Under the pieces are notes generated by a model. That model did not search any database. It was not told where the DNA came from and saw nothing but the letters and a program-made list of their open reading frames with translations. A stretch of DNA of 36,085 bases from Odoribacteraceae bacterium. Lineage in GTDB: Bacteria > Bacteroidota > Bacteroidia > Bacteroidales > Marinifilaceae. The stretch is from the NCBI GenBank assembly GCA_031279175.1, contig JAITJA010000034.1:1-36085 (forward strand), read 5' to 3'. Shown in pieces: positions 30,821 through 36,085 of the stretch. Position 1 is the stretch's first letter. Each line of letters starts with the position of its first letter. The position numbers were made by a program, and so were the translations under genes.

Positions 30821-33800
30821 CTACTTGCCTGGCGATTTGTCCGGGAACGAGGGGATTGGTGGGGGAGTAGCGCGTTCTGTTTTTAGTTTATCGAGGATAA
30901 CCTCGATGGCCTTCTCGAGTTGTGCGTCGTACCCGTGATACTCCTGGTAGGGGTCGTTGGATATATCGATATCCGGTTCCACGCCGTGTCCCTCGATGAT
31001 AAAGCCGGATCCGTCGGTGGCGAATGGCGCGTAAGAGGGCGTGACGATGGATCCGCCATCGACGACGGGGATGCTCCCGCTGTACCCGACGACGCCTCCC
31101 CAGGTGCGTCGCCCGATGATGACGCCCAGGGCGTGGCGACGGAAACGGTAGGGGAAGAGATCGCCGTCGGAGGCGGAGTATTCGTTCACGAGTAGCACCT
31201 TGGGGCCGACAAACGTGCCGACGGGGCTTGTCGTTCCCTCCACCTGGTTGGTGTGCATGGTGTAATAATCGGGCACGCGGGCGAGACGCTCCGTGATCAT
31301 GGGTGAGACATTCCCTCCGCCGTTCCCCCGGTCGTCGATGATGAGGGCCTTTTTGTCGAGTTGCGGGTAGTAGTACTTGACGAACTCGTTGAGGCCGGCG
31401 GCGCTCATGTCCGGGATGTGTATGTAACCGACCTCGCCGTTGGTGGCCTCGTTAACGCGGCGAATATTGTCGCGCACGTGGCGGAAATAGTATAGGTTAG
31501 CCTCGCTGGCGAGTGGGGTGACGAGTACCTCCCGGGCACCGTTCTCCGATGGGACAGTGTTGATACTCAATGCGACGGTTCTCCGGGCCTTTCCAACGAG
31601 TTCGGAGAATAGATTGTCGATGTCGGCGAGATTTTTCCCGTCGATGGCGATGATGTAGTCTCCCTCGCGGGCGTCTACCCCGGGCATGGTGAGGGGCGAG
31701 CGGGTGGTGGATGACCAGTTGTCTCCCTCGATGATCTTTTTCACACGGAAGTAGCCCGATGAGTGTTTCTCGAAAGTAGCGCCGAGAAGGCCGGTGAAGA
31801 TGCGTGGCGGTCGCGGGTAGTTGCCGTTCTGCGAGTAGGCGTGCCCGACGTTCAGCTCGGCGATCATTTCACCGATGAGGTAGGCGAGGTCGATGCGGTG
31901 CTTCACGTGCGGAACGAGATCCCGGTATTTGTCGCGGATAGCTTGCCAGTTGACGCCGTGCATGTTGGGTGCGTAGAAAAAGTCGCGCATCTGTCGCCAG
32001 CTTTCGTCGAAGATTTGTAGCCATTCGGCGGCGTAGTCTACACGGCGACGTAGGCCGTCAAGAGGAACCGCTTTCGTAATGTTGACGTTCGTGACCGGCA
32101 TCTCGACGACCTGGAAGTTGTTTCCCGAGATGGCCAGGCCGCGGGAGTAGCCGTTGCTGAAGAGAAGTTTGCCGTGCGTGTCGCTTTCTTTCCGGTCGTC
32201 GAGGTCGTACACCATCGTGTTTTCCTCGCGATTATAGAAGAGCTTTTTCCCGAGGAGGTGGAGATTGACGTAGTTATCCGCCGCGTTGACGGGTACCTCG
32301 ACCAGACGACGCTGTAGATCCGTGAAGTCGATGTGATTTTTTTTGTTTTCCTTTTTCTTCTCTTGTGCGGGCTTGTCATTTCGCGGTGCGAAGGGGATCT
32401 CCGCGTCCCGGTCGAGCGGCAGGATGTAGATCTTGTTCATTCGGGTGTAGGCATGATTCCATTCCGTGCGGCTATATGTCGGGTTGAAGGTGCGGGCAGA
32501 AGAAAAGAGGAGGTATTTCCCGTCGTCGCTGAAGTTGGGGGAGGAGACGTTGAACCAGCCATCGGTGACGACGTGCTCCTGGCCTCGCTCTAGGTCGCGG
32601 ACGATGATGTTATTTGTCGTTCTCCCGGGGCGGATGTATGTGATAAACTTGCTGTCCGGTGACCAGTTGAAGGAATTGATCGGCCCGATCCCCGATTGCT
32701 CGATGATCTCGTTTTTTCCCGACGCAACGTTGAGGATGTGAAGCGTGTTACGTTTCTCACTCCAGGCGATCTTATGAGAGTCCGGCGACCACTTGTAGCT
32801 GAAGATGTAGCCGGTGAAGTTCTGTAGGAGCGGGCGCTCGTTCCCGGAGGCGACCTCCCGTGCGTAGATGTTAAACTCCCCATCCTTGTCGGAGATATAC
32901 GTGATGTGTTTCCCGTCCGGCGACCAGGCGGGTTCCCTGTCGTTGGCGTCGGAGGAGTTCGTTAGGTTGTAGGTAATTCCCTCGTGCGCCGGCAGTGAGA
33001 AGATGTCCCCTCGTGCGGCAACCAGCACCCGTGTGCCGTCGGGCGACACGGCAGCCCCGGAGATCTCCTCTCGCACGTCCTGCCATTCCATGCGGGCGAT
33101 GGGATGGTCGTTCGCGATGACGAGTGGGATCTTGGCGATGCGGCGTTCGGCGAGATCGTAGTGGTACAGGTCTCCGCCACGCTCGAAGACAACGCGTTTA
33201 TCGCCGATGGCGGGGAACTTGATGTCGTAGTCAACGTAGTTCGTGATGGGGCGTTCTTGCCCGGTCGTGAGGTTGTAAACGTGGAGGTTCATGACATCGC
33301 TCTTGTCCGAGAGGTAGAATATCTCGTCTCCCGCCGGCCCCCACATGGGGATAATCTCTTGGCTATCGCCCGTGGTAATCTTCTCCGAGATTCCCGTCGT
33401 GAGGTCGATCACGCGGATGTCATCGGCCATCCCGCCCGCGTAGCGTTTCCACGTGCGGAACTCCCGGAAGATGTAGTTATAGACTAACCGCTTGCCGTCG
33501 GGCGAGAAGGAGGCGAAGCCACCGTTCTTTAACGGGATCTCGACGGGAAGACCCCCTGCAGCGGAGACCGTGAAGAGTTGCCCCGTGAAATGGTTAAAGG
33601 AGTAGCAGCGAGAGCGGAAGAGGATCTGTTTACTGTCCGGCGTCCACCCGATGACGATATTGTTCGGCCCCATCCTATCCCCCGGGTCGTCCCTGGTAAG
33701 CGTGGCAGTGTAGGTGAGTCGCCGTGGTTCCCCGCCGTCGGAGGGGATGATGTATACCTCCGTGTTCCCGTCGTATTGCCCGGTAAAGGCGATGTACTTA

Positions 33801-34015
33801 CCATCCGGGGAGATTCTGGGGAACATCTCGTAGCCCACGTGCGAGGTGAGCCGCCGGGCTATCCCGCCGGCAATCGTCACCGTGTAGATGTCTCCCCCGT
33901 GCGAGAAAACAACCCTGTCGCCCACCGAGTGGGGGAATCGTGCCACGTGCGCCTCCTGTGCCGGGAGGAGCAGGTGACAGGAACAAATTGCGATCGTAAT
34001 AATAAGGTGTCTCAT
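30821..34015 (-). CDS. Tricorn-type protease, S41 family
   Basis: A 1064-residue exported protein (signal MRHLIITIAICSCHLLLPAQ) with the tricorn core protease layout. Beta-propeller PD40/WD40-like repeats fill about residues 30-530 (RISPDGKYIAFTGQYDGNTE; SPDGKHITYISDKDGEFNIY). A low-complexity basic linker (KKKENKK) follows, then a second tricorn region, a PDZ domain at about 740-830 and a C-terminal S41 peptidase part. The last holds IDDRGNGGGN and NEYSASDGD, where Ser949 is the likely nucleophile; a histidine in LNVGHAYSQNG is the likely partner. It probably degrades peptides in the periplasm. The start overlaps the purN stop by 4 bp (ATGA). Confidence 0.92.
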   Translation of the reverse strand: MRHLIITIAICSCHLLLPAQEAHVARFPHSVGDRVVFSHGGDIYTVTIAGGIARRLTSHVGYEMFPRISPDGKYIAFTGQYDGNTEVYIIPSDGGEPRRLTYTATLTRDDPGDRMGPNNIVIGWTPDSKQILFRSRCYSFNHFTGQLFTVSAAGGLPVEIPLKNGGFASFSPDGKRLVYNYIFREFRTWKRYAGGMADDIRVIDLTTGISEKITTGDSQEIIPMWGPAGDEIFYLSDKSDVMNLHVYNLTTGQERPITNYVDYDIKFPAIGDKRVVFERGGDLYHYDLAERRIAKIPLVIANDHPIARMEWQDVREEISGAAVSPDGTRVLVAARGDIFSLPAHEGITYNLTNSSDANDREPAWSPDGKHITYISDKDGEFNIYAREVASGNERPLLQNFTGYIFSYKWSPDSHKIAWSEKRNTLHILNVASGKNEIIEQSGIGPINSFNWSPDSKFITYIRPGRTTNNIIVRDLERGQEHVVTDGWFNVSSPNFSDDGKYLLFSSARTFNPTYSRTEWNHAYTRMNKIYILPLDRDAEIPFAPRNDKPAQEKKKENKKNHIDFTDLQRRLVEVPVNAADNYVNLHLLGKKLFYNREENTMVYDLDDRKESDTHGKLLFSNGYSRGLAISGNNFQVVEMPVTNVNITKAVPLDGLRRRVDYAAEWLQIFDESWRQMRDFFYAPNMHGVNWQAIRDKYRDLVPHVKHRIDLAYLIGEMIAELNVGHAYSQNGNYPRPPRIFTGLLGATFEKHSSGYFRVKKIIEGDNWSSTTRSPLTMPGVDAREGDYIIAIDGKNLADIDNLFSELVGKARRTVALSINTVPSENGAREVLVTPLASEANLYYFRHVRDNIRRVNEATNGEVGYIHIPDMSAAGLNEFVKYYYPQLDKKALIIDDRGNGGGNVSPMITERLARVPDYYTMHTNQVEGTTSPVGTFVGPKVLLVNEYSASDGDLFPYRFRRHALGVIIGRRTWGGVVGYSGSIPVVDGGSIVTPSYAPFATDGSGFIIEGHGVEPDIDISNDPYQEYHGYDAQLEKAIEVILDKLKTERATPPPIPSFPDKSPGK

Positions 34016-34626
34016 GTCGTGTATTTATTATAAGGTGTATTATTTCGTGTTGTCCCGTGTTGTCTCTCGAGGAGCACCCGTATGACTGCGGGAAAATGCG
34101 CGTGCTCCAACGCGTGAATCTTGGTTGCCAGGCTCCCCGGGGTCTCCCCCGGCTCCACGTCGCACGAGGTCTGGAAGATGATAGCCCCCTCGTCGTACTG
34201 TTCGTTCACGTGATGAATCGTGATCCCACTTTTCTTGTCTCCTGCCCGGATAACCGCCTCGTGCACCCGCTCCCCGTACATTCCCTTCCCTCCGTGTGCG
34301 GGCAGCAACGCCGGGTGAATGTTGATCACCCGACCGGGATATTCCTCCAGGATAATCGCCGGCATTCGCCACAGGAAGCCAGCCAGCACGATTAGATCGG
34401 CCCCCAACACGCGTAATCTTGCCGACACCCCGTCCGCGGAGGTCAACTCCTCCCGGTCAAAAACGATCCCCGGGACCCCCAGCCGCCTTGCTCGTTCCAG
34501 CGCGAACGCGTCCGGTCGATTGCAGAAAAGAGCAACAACCCGGATCTTCCTGTTCCCCTCGAAGTACTTTATAATGTTTTCAGCATTAGAGCCTGAGCCG
34601 GAAGCGAAAATAACAATCTTCTTCAT
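34012..34626 (-). CDS. purN: Phosphoribosylglycinamide formyltransferase
   Basis: Third step of de novo purine synthesis: transfers a formyl group from 10-formyltetrahydrofolate to GAR. The 204-residue product starts MKKIVIFASGSGSNAENI, has the phosphate-binding glycine-serine loop, the catalytic Asn and His in VINIHPALLPAHGGKGMYG and Asp in EQYDEGAIIFQ. It follows on the pathway from purD and the folate coenzyme from the folB branch. The C-terminus overlaps the tricorn-type gene start by 4 bp. It is divergent from acpP. Confidence 0.94.
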   Translation of the reverse strand: MKKIVIFASGSGSNAENIIKYFEGNRKIRVVALFCNRPDAFALERARRLGVPGIVFDREELTSADGVSARLRVLGADLIVLAGFLWRMPAIILEEYPGRVINIHPALLPAHGGKGMYGERVHEAVIRAGDKKSGITIHHVNEQYDEGAIIFQTSCDVEPGETPGSLATKIHALEHAHFPAVIRVLLERQHGTTRNNTPYNKYTT

Positions 34627-34650
34627 AGTACCGATTAAATATCAACGCCA

Positions 34651-34658
34651 TAAAGGTA
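34651..34658 (-). promoter_or_regulatory. Possible -7 element of purN
   Basis: TACCTTTA on the minus strand, with TTTT 19 bases upstream, resembles TTTG-N19-TAnnTTTG with one mismatch in each box. It lies 25 bp before the purN start. Confidence 0.4.
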
Positions 34659-34705
34659 TGAAAACATTATTCGCGTGAAAAATTTTCTATGAAAAATAAA
34701 ATCCA

Positions 34706-34713
34706 TAACTTTG
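34706..34713 (+). promoter_or_regulatory. -7 promoter element of acpP-fabF
   Basis: TAACTTTG matches TAnnTTTG exactly and lies 82 bp before the acpP start. The leader downstream holds a 7-bp hairpin (CTTTGAG at 34722-34728 and CTCAAAG at 34741-34747). Confidence 0.65.
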
Positions 34714-34794
34714 CCGCCGAACTTTGAGGGTCATGTTACACTCAAAGGAAACGCAGAGAAAAACAAAAAATGTCTAATTCTAAAATTGAAAATT

Positions 34795-35034
34795 ATGTCT
34801 GACATTACAAGCAGAGTGCAAGCAATCATCGTTGATAAACTGGGAGTCGACGAGTCAGAGGTAAAACCCGAAGCAACCTTTACGAACGACCTGGGGGCCG
34901 ACTCTTTGGACACGGTAGAGTTGATCATGGAGCTGGAAAAGGAATTCAACATTACGATTCCGGACGATCAAGCCGAGAAGATCGTGACCGTGGGTGATGC
35001 CGTCGCTTATGTTGAAGCCAACGTTAATAAGTAA
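34795..35034 (+). CDS. acpP: Acyl carrier protein
   Basis: Carries growing acyl chains as thioesters on 4'-phosphopantetheine in fatty acid synthesis. The ATG at 34795 gives a 79-residue acidic protein, the usual ACP length; an upstream in-frame start at 34711 would prefix 28 unrelated residues and is rejected. Ser37 in the [10 protein letters not shown] motif is the attachment site. The following [11 protein letters not shown] and [15 protein letters not shown] blocks are typical. fabF begins 15 bp after its stop codon, the standard acpP-fabF pair. Confidence 0.97.
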   Translation: MSDITSRVQAIIVDKLGVDESEVKPEATFTNDLGADSLDTVELIMELEKEFNITIPDDQAEKIVTVGDAVAYVEANVNK

Positions 35035-35049
35035 TTTAATATCGAATTC

Positions 35050-36085
35050 ATGAATCTCAAACGAGTAGTAATTACCGGTCTCGGAACCATCAATCCCCTC
35101 GGGAATAACGTGCCGGAGTGTTGGGATAACCTCGTGAAAGGCGTCAGTGGCGCCGGAGCGATTACTCGTTTTGATGTATCCAAGTTTCGTACACGGTTCG
35201 CTTGTGAGATAAAAAATTACGAGCCGACAGTATATTTTGACAAGAAAGAGGCCCGTAAACTGGATCTGTATACCCAATTCGGGTTGATCGCCGCGAAAGA
35301 GGCTATTAAAGATTCAGGAATTGACCTGGAACAAGAGAACAAGAAAAGAATTGGTGTGATCTGGGGCGCCGGCATAGGAGGTCTGGAAACATTCTTCGAG
35401 GAGTGTAAGACATTCGTCCTGGGTGACGGCACTCCCAGATTTAACCCTTTCTTTATTCCGAAGATGATCGCCAATATGGCTGGCGCGCTCGTGTCTATCG
35501 AGTACGGACTGAAAGGCCCGAGTTACACGACGGTCTCCGCGTGTGCCTCGTCGGCCCATGCGCTGGTGGACGCGTTAAACACTATCCGTTTGGGGAAAGC
35601 AGACGTGATCATCGCCGGGGGATCGGAAGCAGCGATTACACACGCGGGAGTGGGAGGGTTTAATTCCATGAAAGCGTTGTCCACGCGAAACGAGGATCCG
35701 GGGAGCGCGTCGCGCCCGTTCGACACGGACCGGGACGGGTTCGTGATCGGGGAAGGAGGTGCATGCTTGATCGTGGAGGAGTACGAACACGCCGTGAAAC
35801 GAGGAGCCACTATCTATGCCGAGTTGGCAGGTGGGGGTATCAATGGTGATGCTTACCACATGACGGCTCCAGATCCGGAAGGAGAAGGGGCCGCCGACGT
35901 GATGAAGTTGGCCCTCGAGGATGCAGGGTTACCTCTCGAAAAGGTGGATTATATTAACGTTCACGGGACCTCCACCGGGCTGGGAGATATTGCCGAGAGT
36001 AAGGCCATCTTAAAGGCCTTTGGTGAACATGCGTATAAACTAAATATCAGTTCTTCCAAATCAATGACCGGACACCTGTTGGGTG
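35050..36085 (+). CDS. fabF: Beta-ketoacyl-ACP synthase II, partial (C-terminus off the right edge)
   Basis: Elongates acyl-ACP with malonyl-ACP by decarboxylative Claisen condensation. The frame from the ATG at 35050 begins MNLKRVVITGLGTINPLG and stays open to the last base, giving 345 of about 415 residues. Nucleophile Cys165 (TVSACASSAHA), His305 (NVHGTSTGLGD) and His342 (SMTGHLLG) form the Cys-His-His centre of the elongating KAS I/II enzymes, as opposed to FabH, which has Cys-His-Asn. The usual HGTSTP is HGTSTG here. It is 15 bp downstream of acpP and surely co-transcribed. Confidence 0.96.
   Translation, partial: MNLKRVVITGLGTINPLGNNVPECWDNLVKGVSGAGAITRFDVSKFRTRFACEIKNYEPTVYFDKKEARKLDLYTQFGLIAAKEAIKDSGIDLEQENKKRIGVIWGAGIGGLETFFEECKTFVLGDGTPRFNPFFIPKMIANMAGALVSIEYGLKGPSYTTVSACASSAHALVDALNTIRLGKADVIIAGGSEAAITHAGVGGFNSMKALSTRNEDPGSASRPFDTDRDGFVIGEGGACLIVEEYEHAVKRGATIYAELAGGGINGDAYHMTAPDPEGEGAADVMKLALEDAGLPLEKVDYINVHGTSTGLGDIAESKAILKAFGEHAYKLNISSSKSMTGHLLG

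Overview
The window comes from an anaerobic Bacteroidota bacterium, most likely a gut-associated member of the Bacteroidales. The evidence is a complete SusC/SusD locus under an ECF sigma/FecR pair, promoters of the Bacteroidota form TTTG-N19-TAnnTTTG, many lipoproteins, a Bacteroidota-type THUMP-like methyltransferase, a stand-alone GT5 domain protein, and acetate fermentation genes (pta-ackA). Coding DNA is rich in CG dinucleotides while spacers are AT-rich. I cannot name the genus safely.

Layout. (1) 1-2161, minus: end of the acetate branch (pta, then ackA running off the left edge), preceded by an AlaX-like tRNA-editing protein. (2) 2276-3080: fabG with its terminator, followed by a 21-bp tandem array. 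(3) 3328-13736: a membrane-anchored transcription factor (minus) facing a tightly packed seven-gene plus-strand operon: LRR lipoprotein, DcuC-type transporter, isoaspartyl dipeptidase, porin-like protein, M14 metallopeptidase, second porin-like protein, and a lipoprotein alpha/beta hydrolase, ended by a clear terminator. The whole set reads as a regulated peptide-scavenging locus, probably for isoaspartyl (beta-linked) peptides; this is the most system-like unknown in the window. (4) 14093-25311, minus: ECF sigma, FecR, SusC with an STN domain, SusD, a lipoprotein with BspA-like repeats and an M60 (mucinase-type) metallopeptidase. This is a glycoprotein- or peptide-targeting nutrient locus without any glycoside hydrolase. 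(5) 25643-34626, minus: housekeeping genes: THUMP-like methyltransferase behind tRNA-Cys, folB, a polytopic membrane protein, purD, a GT5-domain protein, a large tricorn-type protease and purN. (6) 34795-36085, plus: acpP and the start of fabF.

The most unusual non-coding signal is a set of three intergenic tandem arrays (near 3.1, 13.9 and 30.7 kb). All have a 21-bp period and share a 9-bp core of the form GAC(A/G)G(G/C)CGA in the same orientation, followed by a locus-specific, partly palindromic 12-bp stretch. Each sits just beyond the 3' end of a minus-strand gene.
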